Assembly: GCF_900215205.1 (NCBI RefSeq)
Contig: NZ_OBDY01000003.1
Location: 234,993-298,992 of the forward strand
Length of the DNA stretch: 64,000 nucleotides
Direction of reading: 5' to 3'
DNA from: Paractinoplanes atraurantiacus
GTDB taxonomy: Bacteria > Actinomycetota > Actinomycetes > Mycobacteriales > Micromonosporaceae
Shown: positions 39,843 through 49,400 of the stretch, piece by piece
How positions within the stretch are numbered: position 1 is the first letter of the stretch
Layout: every line of letters begins with the position of its first letter
Notes under the pieces: generated by a model
What the model was told of the DNA's origin: nothing
Databases searched by the model: none
What the model saw: the letters and a program-made list of their open reading frames with translations, nothing else
Position numbers and translations under genes: made by a program

Positions 39843-41126
39843 ATGACGTCCACGGAGACGAAGTATCTGAGCGTGCGGCAGGCGGCGTTCATCGGCGTCG
39901 GCGCGATGGTCGGCGCCGGCATCTTCGCTCTCCTGGGCGCCGCCGGCGAAGTGGCCGGCGCGGCCGTCTGGCTGTCCTTCCTCCTGGCCGGCGTCATCGC
40001 GGCCCTGCAGGGCTACTCGTTCGCGAAGCTCGGCGCCCGCTACCCGTCGGCCGGTGGTCTGCTCGAGTACGTGACCAAGGGCTTCGGCCCGGGCCACGTC
40101 ACCGGGGTCACCGCCTGGCTCACGTACGCGGCCAACGCCATCGTGACCGCGATGGTGGCCGTCTCCTTCGGCGGTTACGCGAGCGCGATGTTCGCCGACG
40201 AGAACGCCACCTGGGCCAAGGTCTTCGCCGTCCTGATCATCGTGATCATGACCGCGGTCAACATCGTCGGATCGGCGCTGGTGGCCCGGGCGCAGACCGT
40301 CATCGTCTACGTGGTGCTGGGCATCCTGGTCGTCTTCGCCGTGGTCACGCTCGTCAACATGGACCCGTCGCTGCTGGCCTTCTCCGGCTATCCGTCGTTC
40401 CGGGACATCGTCTCCAGCGTCGCCCTCACGTTCTTCGCGTTCCTCGGCTTCGGCATCATCACCTTCACCGCCAAGGACCTGCAACGGCCGGAGCGGCAAC
40501 TGCCCAAGGCCATGTATCTCGCCCTGACCATCGCGACGGTCATCTACGTCGCCATCGCGCTGGGCGTCTTCGGCACGCTGACGGTGAACGAGGTGATCGA
40601 CTCGGGCGGCACCGCGCTGGCCGTCGCCGCCCAGCCGTCGCTCGGCGACGCCGGCTACTGGCTGATGGCCGTCACCGCCCTGTTCGCCACGGCCGGCGCC
40701 ACCAACGCGGGCCTCTACCCGGCGTCCGGTCTGTCCGCCCGGCTCGCCGAGACCGGGCTCTTCCCCGGCCTGATGGCGCGCATGGTCGGCGGCCGGGCCT
40801 CGGCCGGCCTCCTGATCGAGGCCGCGGCCTGCATCCTGCTGGCCGCCTTCTTCGACCTCGACGCGATCGCCTCCATCGGCAGCGCGGTCGCCCTGCTCAT
40901 CTTCTCGTTCATCACCGCCGCCCATTTCCGGGTGCGGCACGAGACGGGCGCCAACGCCGGCGTGCTCGCCCTCGCCATCGGCTCGTCGCTCGTGGTGTTG
41001 CTGACCTTCATCTTCACCACGCTCATCCACGAACCGGCCTCGATCATCACCCTGGCCGGCGTGCTCGTGCTGAGCATCGTCATCGACCTGAGCTGGCGCC
41101 GTAGATCCGCACCTCAGCCCTTGTGA
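39843..41126 (+). CDS. APC-family amino-acid permease
   Basis: A 427-residue transporter of about twelve helices with the APC motif GVGAMVGAGIFALLGAAGE in helix 1 and FLGFGIITFTAKDL in helix 6. It differs clearly from the first permease of the cluster, so it probably has another substrate or direction. GGGAGGAGG lies before ATG 39843, 29 bases after arcB, hence the last gene of the arc operon. Confidence 0.88.
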   Translation: MTSTETKYLSVRQAAFIGVGAMVGAGIFALLGAAGEVAGAAVWLSFLLAGVIAALQGYSFAKLGARYPSAGGLLEYVTKGFGPGHVTGVTAWLTYAANAIVTAMVAVSFGGYASAMFADENATWAKVFAVLIIVIMTAVNIVGSALVARAQTVIVYVVLGILVVFAVVTLVNMDPSLLAFSGYPSFRDIVSSVALTFFAFLGFGIITFTAKDLQRPERQLPKAMYLALTIATVIYVAIALGVFGTLTVNEVIDSGGTALAVAAQPSLGDAGYWLMAVTALFATAGATNAGLYPASGLSARLAETGLFPGLMARMVGGRASAGLLIEAAACILLAAFFDLDAIASIGSAVALLIFSFITAAHFRVRHETGANAGVLALAIGSSLVVLLTFIFTTLIHEPASIITLAGVLVLSIVIDLSWRRRSAPQPL

Positions 41127-41135
41127 CAGATACAG

Positions 41136-41180
41136 CACGGCGGCCGCCTCGCGAATCAAAGCCGCGTGACAGCCGCCGTG
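41136..41180. terminator. Hairpin between the arc operon and bcp
   Basis: A perfect 9-base inverted repeat CACGGCGGC / GCCGCCGTG with a 27-base loop lies between the two converging operons and could stop transcription from both sides. Confidence 0.4.
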
Positions 41181-41245
41181 GGACAGGGGACCTCAGGCCG
41201 GTCGCCCTCAAGCATCGGCAAGAAGTTGCAAGACTGAAGGATTTC

Positions 41246-41716
41246 TCAGTCGATGCCGAGATCGCGGCGGAGCTTGGCGACGTGGCCTGTGGCCTTCACG
41301 TTGTAGAGCGCGCGCTCGATCTTGCCGTCCTCGTCGATCACGAACGTGGAGCGGATCACGCCCATGACCTTCTTGCCGTAGTTCATCTTCTCGCCGAAAG
41401 CGCCGTACGCGGTCAGAACGCTCTTGTCCTCGTCGCTGATCAGCGGAAAAGTGATCGCGTCGCGCTCGCGGAACTTGGCCAGCTTCTCGGGCTTGTCGGG
41501 GGAGATGCCGACGACCTCGTAGCCGGCCGCCTGCAGCGAGCCCAGCGAGTCGCGGAAATCGCACGCCTGCGTGGTGCAGCCGGGGGTCATGGCGGCCGGG
41601 TAGACATACAGGATGACCTTGCGCCCGCGCAGGTCGGACAGGGTCAGCCGGTCGCCGTTGTCGGTCGGCAGCGAGAACTCGGGTGCGGCGTCGCCGGCGG
41701 AGAGTCGGTCAGTCAT
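41246..41716 (-). CDS. bcp: Thioredoxin-dependent peroxiredoxin (Bcp/PrxQ)
   Basis: Reduces hydroperoxides in the cytoplasm. The 156-residue protein has the peroxidatic Cys47 in TPGCTTQACDFRD and Cys52 five residues later as resolving cysteine, the arrangement of E. coli Bcp. The later RSTFVIDEDGKI motif is typical. The ATG 41716 overlaps the stop of the preceding membrane protein (ATGA); last gene of the thiol operon. Confidence 0.95.
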   Translation of the reverse strand: MTDRLSAGDAAPEFSLPTDNGDRLTLSDLRGRKVILYVYPAAMTPGCTTQACDFRDSLGSLQAAGYEVVGISPDKPEKLAKFRERDAITFPLISDEDKSVLTAYGAFGEKMNYGKKVMGVIRSTFVIDEDGKIERALYNVKATGHVAKLRRDLGID

Positions 41717-42699
41717 GCTGCGACGATAGTCCGGTCGGGTTGCGCCGCCGGCAAGGCGGCACGCAGCCGCAGAACGCCGGTGAGGGCCAGTCCCGCCCCG
41801 GCGCCGATCGCCACGGCCACGGCGGCGCGTGAGAGGAAACCCGGCCCGGCCGCCGGCAACACGGCCGCGTCGAACACCCCGGTCGAGTTGAAGCCGCCGA
41901 ACAGCGCCACCACCGCCCCGGCCAGGGCCAGGAAGAAGGGCGGATGGCGATAGGCGGCGGCCACCCCGATGAGCCCGGCCAGCACCAGGACCGGCGACGG
42001 GCTGCCGCCGTCGAGCGCGGTCGTCGAGGCGTACACCAAAGGACTCAAACCCGCGATCAGCGCGAGTGGCCGCACGGACCCGGACCAGCGACGGGCCAGG
42101 GCCACCGTGGCCAGGCCCACGAGGCCGGCGCCGAGCCACCAGAGCCAGGCCCGCGGCGGCGGCTCCCAGTCGAGGGTGCCGCGCAGCTCGAACGGGCGGA
42201 CCTGCTCGCGCAGCGGCACCACCCAGTCGCGCAGGCGATGGGCGCGGGAGGGATCGGCCTGCGCCTGCGGCGGCAGACCGGGGCTGAGCCAATGGGTGCG
42301 CTGATCGTGCCAGCGCACGGTGGTCGAATTGGAGATCTTGCGCCAGGTGGGGGCCGAGGCGGGATTGGCGTACGCCGGGACGGGCGTGTCGCCGGTGACG
42401 GTCTCATTGATGTACGAGGCGGGGGAGCTCGTGTTCTGGTACGTCCCGTCGGGGCGGACGTCGAGGTACGGCTCGCCCGAGTAGCCCAGCACCTCGACCG
42501 AGTGGCCGGTCTCGTTGCTCAGCTCGAGCCGGGCCCCGGCCTCGACCGTACGGACGCTCAGGCCCTTCTCCGGTGTGCTGATCTCCGTGATCGCCGTCCG
42601 GTAGGCCGTGGCGTCGGGCGTGTCGCCGGCATGCGCGAACGCGGGCGTGGCCGGCGTCAGGAGAAAGACGCCGGCCACGAGCAACGCGAGTCTTTTCAC
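41713..42699 (-). CDS. Secreted/membrane protein of the thiol operon
   Basis: A 328-residue protein with a signal peptide (KRLALLVAGVFLLTPATPAFA), an extracytoplasmic domain of about 170 residues and four to five C-terminal helices from about residue 190. No named domain is recognised with certainty; such proteins are common next to DsbA-like genes in actinomycetes. GTG 42699 overlaps the DsbA-like stop (GTGA) and its own stop overlaps bcp. Confidence 0.8.
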   Translation of the reverse strand: MKRLALLVAGVFLLTPATPAFAHAGDTPDATAYRTAITEISTPEKGLSVRTVEAGARLELSNETGHSVEVLGYSGEPYLDVRPDGTYQNTSSPASYINETVTGDTPVPAYANPASAPTWRKISNSTTVRWHDQRTHWLSPGLPPQAQADPSRAHRLRDWVVPLREQVRPFELRGTLDWEPPPRAWLWWLGAGLVGLATVALARRWSGSVRPLALIAGLSPLVYASTTALDGGSPSPVLVLAGLIGVAAAYRHPPFFLALAGAVVALFGGFNSTGVFDAAVLPAAGPGFLSRAAVAVAIGAGAGLALTGVLRLRAALPAAQPDRTIVAA

Positions 42700-43448
42700 C
42701 CCTCGGCGGCCTGCACGGCCTGCTCGAAGACGGCCGTCGTGGGCAGCGTGTTGTTCGGGCCCTCGACCTGCTTGCCGTTCACGACGATCGTCGGCGTGCC
42801 GTTGAAGCCGCGCGACGCGAACGTGTCGGTCACCTTGGTCATCCAGTTGTCGTACGTCTTGTCGTTCACGGCGGTCTCGAAGCTCGCGCCGAGACCGACC
42901 GACTTGCCCAGCTCGATCAGCTTGGCGTCGGTGAGGCCGGAGCTGCCCTCCTCGGGCTGGTTCGCGTAGAGCACGTCGTGGTACTCGGTGAACTTGCCGT
43001 CCACGGCGGCCGCGGCGGCGGCGCCACCGGAGCGGGTCGAATATTTGGTGCCGTTCGACGCCTCGTCGAGGATGGCCACCGGGTGGTAGCGCACGGTCAC
43101 CCGCTTGTCGGTCACCATCTGCTTGATCGTGGGGCCGGTCTGCTGCTCGAACTGGTTGCAGATCGGGCACATGAAGTCCTCGTACAGGTCCACGGTGACC
43201 GGGCCCGTGCCGACGGCGAAGGCCGTGCCCTCGTCGACCGCGACGCTCGGCGTGGTCACCTGCGAGGCCTCGGTCTTCTTGTTCTGGCTGGCCAGCACGC
43301 CCCAGCCGATGCCACCGGCGATCACCAGCACCGCGACGACCGCGACGGTCGTCCAGATGGTGACCTTGCGGCGCCGCTCGGCCGCCTTCTGCGCCTCGAC
43401 GATCTTGCGCGCCTGCGCGCTCTTCCGGTCTCTGTCGCCCTTGCTCAT
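42696..43448 (-). CDS. Membrane-anchored DsbA-like thioredoxin-fold protein
   Basis: A 250-residue protein with a basic cytoplasmic N-terminus (about residues 1-29), one helix (about 30-52) and an extracytoplasmic DsbA-type thioredoxin domain with the active site CPIC at 94-97 (YEDFMCPICNQFE) and the cis-proline loop GTPTIVVNG. It probably forms disulfides in exported proteins. Its ATG overlaps the DoxX stop and its stop overlaps the next gene. Confidence 0.93.
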   Translation of the reverse strand: MSKGDRDRKSAQARKIVEAQKAAERRRKVTIWTTVAVVAVLVIAGGIGWGVLASQNKKTEASQVTTPSVAVDEGTAFAVGTGPVTVDLYEDFMCPICNQFEQQTGPTIKQMVTDKRVTVRYHPVAILDEASNGTKYSTRSGGAAAAAAVDGKFTEYHDVLYANQPEEGSSGLTDAKLIELGKSVGLGASFETAVNDKTYDNWMTKVTDTFASRGFNGTPTIVVNGKQVEGPNNTLPTTAVFEQAVQAAEG

Positions 43449-43954
43449 CTCTCTCCCAACAGAAGGCCGTCGACCGAGAACTTGGAGCGCGGTTTCCACA
43501 GCAGGATCCCGGCCAGGACGAGGAAACCCACGTCGCGCAGGATGTCCAGGCCGTACTCCGCGGTCCGCCCTCCGGTCAGCTCCCCGCCCTTGCTGAAGCA
43601 ACCACAGTCGATCTGCAGCCCCCGCGCCCAGGCGGAGATGATGCCGCCGATGAAGATCACCAGCAGGACGGCGGCGATGGCCGCGCTCAGCCGGGTGGCT
43701 ATGCCGATCAACAGCAACAAGCCCACTGCGATCTCCAGGAACGGCTGCACGGCACCGACCACCTTGGCGGTTTCCCAAGACATCAGGTCGTACGCGTTCA
43801 CGGCGCGGCCGGAGGCGGCCAGGTCGGTCACCTTGAGCCCACCGGAGATCAGGAAGACCGCCGCCAGGCCGAGTCGCGCGAGGGTGGAGATCCAGGGCCA
43901 TGCCGCCGTCAGCCGTGTCGACTGCTGCTGCTTCAAGTCCATGGTCACGCCCAC
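43445..43954 (-). CDS. DoxX/MauE-type membrane protein
   Basis: A 169-residue protein with four helices (about residues 22-42, 66-86, 90-110, 136-155). Between helices 3 and 4 is DCGCFSK, the cysteine motif seen in MauE-like proteins that feed electrons or disulfides to periplasmic thiol enzymes. The start may be GTG 43954 or ATG 43942. It is the first gene of an operon of four overlapping genes for extracytoplasmic thiol chemistry. Confidence 0.88.
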   Translation of the reverse strand: MGVTMDLKQQQSTRLTAAWPWISTLARLGLAAVFLISGGLKVTDLAASGRAVNAYDLMSWETAKVVGAVQPFLEIAVGLLLLIGIATRLSAAIAAVLLVIFIGGIISAWARGLQIDCGCFSKGGELTGGRTAEYGLDILRDVGFLVLAGILLWKPRSKFSVDGLLLGER

Positions 43955-44019
43955 TTAGTCGATGCCACTGTCCCGCCGGTTCCCCTCATTCTGCTGGGGT
44001 TTCGCTGGGAAAAGGCTGA

Positions 44020-44547
44020 CTAGACGGCGCGAGCCTCGGCCACAGCGGTCACGAGCTCGTCCCGGGCCCGGGCCACCCGGGAGCGGATCGTGCCCACCGG
44101 AACATCCTCCACCTGCGCGGCTTCGGCGTAGGAGAGTCCAAGGACCTGTGTGAGCACGAACGCGGTGCGGCGCTCGTCACTCAGGCGGCTGAGAAGGTCG
44201 GCCGTGCTCAGCCGGTGGGCCGGATCGGGCGACGGCTGGTCGGTCCAGGCCTGCGCGGCCAGCCGCACGTCGAGGCGGCGCCGGCGCACGACCGCGCGCA
44301 GATGGTCGGCGCAGGTGCGGCGGGCGATGCCGAGCAGCCAGGTGCGGACGCTGGAGCGGCCCTCGAACGCGGGGAGGGCCTTGAAGGCCCGCAGGAACGT
44401 CTCCTGGGTGAGGTCGTCGGCGGCGCCGGGATCGACGAGGGCCGCGCAGAACCGCCACACCTCGGCCTGGGTGGCGCGGACGAACGCCGCCTGGGCGGCG
44501 GGATCGCCGGCGCGGGCCAGCTCGGTCGTCTCCTCCAGGCCGTCCAT
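44020..44547 (-). CDS. ECF-type RNA polymerase sigma factor (SigC-like)
   Basis: A 175-residue sigma-70 family protein with region 2 (about residues 20-90, DDLTQETFLRAFKALPAF) and region 4 (about 115-170, ERRTAFVLTQVLGLSYAEAA ... VPVGTIRSRVARARDEL). No anti-sigma gene is adjacent, as for SigC of mycobacteria. ATG 44547 follows TACGAT by seven bases, so the transcript is probably leaderless; a longer frame begins at 44577. It is divergent from a CopC-CopD gene, which may point to copper. Confidence 0.92.
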   Translation of the reverse strand: MDGLEETTELARAGDPAAQAAFVRATQAEVWRFCAALVDPGAADDLTQETFLRAFKALPAFEGRSSVRTWLLGIARRTCADHLRAVVRRRRLDVRLAAQAWTDQPSPDPAHRLSTADLLSRLSDERRTAFVLTQVLGLSYAEAAQVEDVPVGTIRSRVARARDELVTAVAEARAV

Positions 44548-44554
44548 GGCGGTC

Positions 44555-44560
44555 ATCGTA
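44555..44560 (-). promoter_or_regulatory. -10 box of a probable leaderless sigma-factor promoter
   Basis: Minus-strand TACGAT is followed by seven bases and the ATG of the sigma-factor gene. Confidence 0.5.
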
Positions 44561-44659
44561 CGCGGAAAGGCGCTCATCGATGTGTGCCGACTGCCGCCTG
44601 TTCGCCGTTTTCGCCACCTCCCAGTGGGCGTTCAGGTGGAGATCGGGCAGCATGTCGGG

Positions 44660-46315
44660 GTGACTAATCGGCGGCGCATGCGCGTGTACGGGGCTCTAGC
44701 CGGTCTGCTGGTCGGGTTCTTCGCGGTTCTGCTGGGGCCGGCCGCGCCCGCGAGCGCGCACGCGGCCCTGGTCAACAGCGATCCCGCCAACGGCACGATC
44801 GTGCCCGACGCGCCGAACAAGGTGACGCTGACCTTCAGCGAGTCCGTCCAGCTGCTCTCCGGCAAGATCCAGGTGCTGGCGCCGGACAGCAGCCGGGCCG
44901 ACCAGGGTGAGCCGACCGTCGACGGCGGTACGGTGACGATCCCGCTGCGCTCGGGCGGCAGCCGCGGCACGTACCTGGTCAGTTATCGCGTCATCTCGGC
45001 CGACAGCCACCCGGTCGGCGGCAGCATCACCTTCTCGGTCGGCGCTGCCTCGGCGCCGCCCTCGGCCACGGTCGACGAGACCAAGGTCAACCCGGTCGTC
45101 CGCGCCCTCATCCCGGTCGGCAAATACCTCGGGTACGCCGGTCTGGTGCTGCTCGTGGGTCCCGTGCTGGTGCTGGCGCTGCTCTGGCCGCACCGGCTCA
45201 GCCGCCGCGGCCCGGCCCGGGTGATCTGGACCGGCGTCGGGCTGATCACCGTGAGCACGCTGATGGCGCTCTGGCTCCAGGCGCCGTACTCGACCGGCTC
45301 CACGCTCTTCGACGTGCGCGTCGGCGACCTGCGCGACGTGCTCGGCAGCACCTTCGGCGCGGTCATGCTGGTGCGCCTCGGCGTCGTCTGCGCGGCCGCC
45401 CTGCTGCTCAGACCGCTGCTGAAGGGCCGGGGCAACGAGTCCAAGGCCGACCTGGCCCTGCTCGGGGTGCTCGGCGTGGCCGCGCTGGCCACCTGGCCGC
45501 TGACCGGCCACCCGACCGCCTCCCCGGTGGCCGGCGTGTCGGTCGTGGTCGACGCGATCCACCTGGCCGCGATGGCCGTCTGGCTCGGCGGGCTGGTCAT
45601 GCTCGTCGCCTTCCTGCTGCCGCAGGCCGACGAGCGGGAGCTCGGCGCGATCCTGCCGATCTGGTCGCGCTGGGCCGCCACCGCGGTGAGCGCGCTGATC
45701 ATCGCGGGCGTCGTCCAGGCGCTGATCGAGGTGGCATCGCTGAAGGGGTTGGTCGACAGCACGTACGGCCAATTGATTCTGGTCAAGGTGGGCCTCGCGG
45801 CCGTGGTGCTCGGTGTGGCCTGGTGGTCCCGTCGACTCGTACGGTCGAAATCAGCCGAAACCGAACCGCGCGGCCTCCGCAAAATCGTGATCGCCGAGCT
45901 GGCGATCACCGCGGTGATCCTCGGCGTCACCTCGGCCCTGGTGCAGATCTCGCCGCCGCGCACGGCCGAGGCGGCGTCGTCGGCCGACACGAACACGACG
46001 GTGACCAAGACCCTCACCGATCCGAAGATGGCCGTGCAGATCGACATCTTCCCGGCTCAGGTCGGCAACAATTCGATTCACCTGTACGCCTTCACGCCCG
46101 ACAACAAGCCGCTGACGGTCGTCGAGTGGAAGGCGACGGCGGCGCTCCCGGCGAAGGGCATCGAGGCGATCGAGATCCCGCTGCTGCGCATCACCGACTT
46201 CCACGCGGTCGGCGACATCGCCCTGCCCCAGCCCGGTGAGTGGACCTTCAAGATCACGGCCCGGACCAGCGACATCGACCAGTCGACACTGACCACCACG
46301 GCCACCATCAACTGA
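44660..46315 (+). CDS. CopC-CopD fusion copper protein (YcnJ-like)
   Basis: A 551-residue protein with a signal peptide (n-region NRRRMR, cleavage near PASA), the copper-binding CopC domain starting at the mature N-terminal HAALVNSDPANG and extending to about residue 130 (ADSHPVGGSITFSV), then eight or nine helices of the CopD type, and a C-terminal extracytoplasmic YtkA-like domain (about 440-551). Such fusions take up or handle copper at the membrane. GTG 44660 is chosen to include the basic n-region; ATG 44678 also works. Confidence 0.9.
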   Translation: MTNRRRMRVYGALAGLLVGFFAVLLGPAAPASAHAALVNSDPANGTIVPDAPNKVTLTFSESVQLLSGKIQVLAPDSSRADQGEPTVDGGTVTIPLRSGGSRGTYLVSYRVISADSHPVGGSITFSVGAASAPPSATVDETKVNPVVRALIPVGKYLGYAGLVLLVGPVLVLALLWPHRLSRRGPARVIWTGVGLITVSTLMALWLQAPYSTGSTLFDVRVGDLRDVLGSTFGAVMLVRLGVVCAAALLLRPLLKGRGNESKADLALLGVLGVAALATWPLTGHPTASPVAGVSVVVDAIHLAAMAVWLGGLVMLVAFLLPQADERELGAILPIWSRWAATAVSALIIAGVVQALIEVASLKGLVDSTYGQLILVKVGLAAVVLGVAWWSRRLVRSKSAETEPRGLRKIVIAELAITAVILGVTSALVQISPPRTAEAASSADTNTTVTKTLTDPKMAVQIDIFPAQVGNNSIHLYAFTPDNKPLTVVEWKATAALPAKGIEAIEIPLLRITDFHAVGDIALPQPGEWTFKITARTSDIDQSTLTTTATIN

Positions 46316-46326
46316 AGTTTTCCCAG

Positions 46327-46362
46327 GCCCGGTTCCCGCTTTTGCCGGGGGCCGGGCTTTTT
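46327..46362 (+). terminator. Intrinsic terminator after the copC-copD gene
   Basis: GCCCGG and CCGGGC pair around an inner CCCG / CGGG stem, followed directly by five T residues. It starts 11 bases beyond the stop codon. Confidence 0.75.
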
Positions 46363-46453
46363 CGTGCTAGTGATTCGCGGCTGTTTGACCACTTTAGGGG
46401 TATTTGGATCTGTATGGTCGGCGCAGTTAGTGCTGATACAGGGGGAGAAGCTG

Positions 46454-49400
46454 ATGCGGGTGTTCCGCACCATCCTCGGGATGCTGCTGCTGGCCATCGG
46501 CCTGCCGTCGCTGCTCGCCGGCGCCGGCCTCTGGGCCGCCATGCAACACCGCGACCCCGGCGGCGCCTTCAGCGGCGAACTGCAGCGGCTGTCCACACCC
46601 GGCTACGCGTTCGTCGTCCCCGACGTCGACCGCCTGCTGCGCGCGGACGCGTCCTTCACCCGCATCGGCGACACACAACTGCGCCTGCGGGCCGACACCC
46701 AGGCCGGCCCGGCGTTCGTCGGCCTGGCGCCCACGGCCGAGGTGCAGCGCTACCTGGGCGGCGTGCCGTTCTCGGTCGTCCGCACGGTCGACATCGGCAC
46801 CGGAGCCCTTCCGGTGGCGACGACCTTCAACCGCGGCCGTACGGCCCCGGCCACGCCCCCCACGCGCAACGACTTCTGGACCAGGAGCGGCCTGGGCCAG
46901 GTCTCCTGGACACCCGGCGACGTGACCGGCGGCCCGTACAGCCTGGTCGTGATGACACCGACGGCCCAGCCCGGCCTGCAGTTGACGGCCACGGCCGAGA
47001 TCCGCCCCGGCTGGCTCAACTCGAGCACGTGGGGCCTGCTGACCTTGGGCACCCTGCTGCTGATGGTCGGCCTGATCACCGTGGCCTGGCCGTCCCGCCG
47101 CCGCGAAATCGTCTACGTGGTGGAGCCCAGCCAGGTCCCGGCCCTGATGGCGGCGATCGGCGCCCCCATGCCCACGGCCGCCCTGACCCCACCCCGCCAC
47201 GGCGGCGCCCACCGCCCCCGCACCTTGGCCGACGCCCAGAAGCGCCACCCGGCGGCCCTGCCCCCGGCCCTCGACTGGCCCCCCTCCGGCGAGCCGGCCA
47301 TGGCCGGCGCCCGGCCGGCGCTCGGCCCCGCCGCCTCCGGCTCCCCACTCTCCCCGGCGGGCCCCTCGGCGTCGTCCCTTTCCCCGTCGTCCATATCTCC
47401 AGCCGGCACGTCAGCTTCGACCCTTTCCTCGGCTTCAGCCGCCGCGCCTGTCTCTCCGACCGGCCCGTCGGCGTCGTCCCTTTCCTCCCACTCCGGCACG
47501 ACAGCTTCCAGCGCTTCGCCTGAAGGACCTCTTGCCGCCGGACCGGGCGTCGACCGTGCGGCGTCTTCGGCCGGTGCTTCGTCCTTGGCCACGGGATCGC
47601 TTTCACCTTCCGATGGCGCCGCTGCGACGGCTTCACCCTCGGCCGGTGCGCCGCTTTCGTCCTCGGCCGGTGTGCCGCTTTCGTCCTCGGCCGGTGTGCC
47701 GGCTTCGCTCTCGGCCGGTGCTCCGGCGCAGGCGGGGCCCGGGTCGGCGCCGCAGGGACGTCAGCCGGACGGTCCGCCTTCGGCCGCCGAGTACGCGGCC
47801 GCCACGGCGATTCCCGGGCGTTCCCCGCGACCGAACGGTCAGCGAACACCCGCCCCCGGCGAACCGCTGAGCTACATCGGCGCGCACTCCGCCGCCGGCC
47901 CGGTCTCGCTCCCGATGGGCGACGCCCCCAGCATGCCCGACCCACTGTTCGGCGGTCGCCCCGAGCGAGCCGCCCGCCGCCACGCGGCCGCCCCCACCGA
48001 CATCCCGATGTTCCGGGCCTCCGCGGTAGGAGCCTGGGTCGCCGAAACCGCCCCCGCCCGGGCCCGCCAGGCCGAGGCCCAGGCCGCCGCCCGGGTGGCC
48101 GAAGCCGCCCGCCGCCGAGCCGCCGCCATGGAGAACGCACCCTCCAACCTGGCGCCCGCACCGGACACCACCTCGCCGGCCCCGGCCCCCGAAGCACCGG
48201 CCACGGCCACCCCGGAACCGGCCGGTTCCCGCTTGATGACCAGCGCCGACCTTCCCACCGCGCCCCCGTCGGCGGACTCCGGCCCACGTCCGGCTACGCC
48301 GCCTCGCCGCCCCGCCGGAACAAAGCCGTCCCCGCGCCCAACCCGAAACCCGGCCGAAGCCGCTCCCACACCCGACACCTCCATCACCCCGACCGAGTCA
48401 CCGGCGCAGCAGGCGCCTGACGTTGCGTCCGTGGCGGACGGTTCCGTCGCGTCGGCCGAGTCGGTGGCCGACCGCGGCGATCGCGCGCCGGGCGAGGCCG
48501 TTGGGCCGGTCACTCATGGACGAGCGAACGTCGGTTCGGCCGAGCGGGACGATCTCGAGTCGGCAACCGGTTCGGCGCGGGCGGACGAGACGATCGACGT
48601 CGATGCTGTGGCGGCCGCCTACGCGGCGGGCGCGGCGGATGCTCGGGCATTCCGCGGTGAGGCGGCGGGCTCGGCGGGCGAAGCTCCGTCGGAGGTCGAT
48701 GCGGGCATGGCCGGGTCCGTCGGCGATCGGGACCTTGCGGCCAGCTCCGCCCGCGCCGCCAGTGGGAGCTCGGAGGCGTCACGTGATCCGCGCATGGCGG
48801 GTCAGCGGGTTTCCATGGTTACCGGGCCCAAGGCCACCGACTGGGCCGCGACCGGCCTGCGGCGGTCCCAGCCGCCGCGGGTTGGCCGGCAGTCCCCGTC
48901 GAACGGCCGGCCCTCTCCGAACGGTCGCCCTTCGCCCTCGCCCGCCGGGTTCGTGGCCAACGGCTCGGGTCCTGACGTGGAGGCGCCGGCTGGGTTCGTG
49001 GCCAGCGGCTCGGGTCGCGACGTGGAGGCGCCGGCTGGGTTCGTGGCCAGCGGCTCGGGTCGCGACGTGGAGGCGCCGGCTGGGTTCGTGGCCAGCGGCT
49101 CGGGTCGCGACGTGGAGCCGCCCGCCGGACTCGCGGCGAACGGGTCCATCTCTTCGTCCGGCGGGTTCGGGGCTGACGGCTCCGCCCCGGACGTGGCACC
49201 GACCGCGGACCGAAGCCGTCGTTCGGCTGGGGCGCCCTCACCCGCTGACGTGGCTCGGTCGCTTCACCGTGATGGGGTGGGAAGCCGCGGAGTGAACGGT
49301 GGTTCAGCGGTCGGTGGCGGGGCTCACCACGGCAGTGATGTTGATCGCGGAGAGGGTGTCGATTCTGGCGTTCGGGGCGATTCGGCCGTACATGTTGAAT

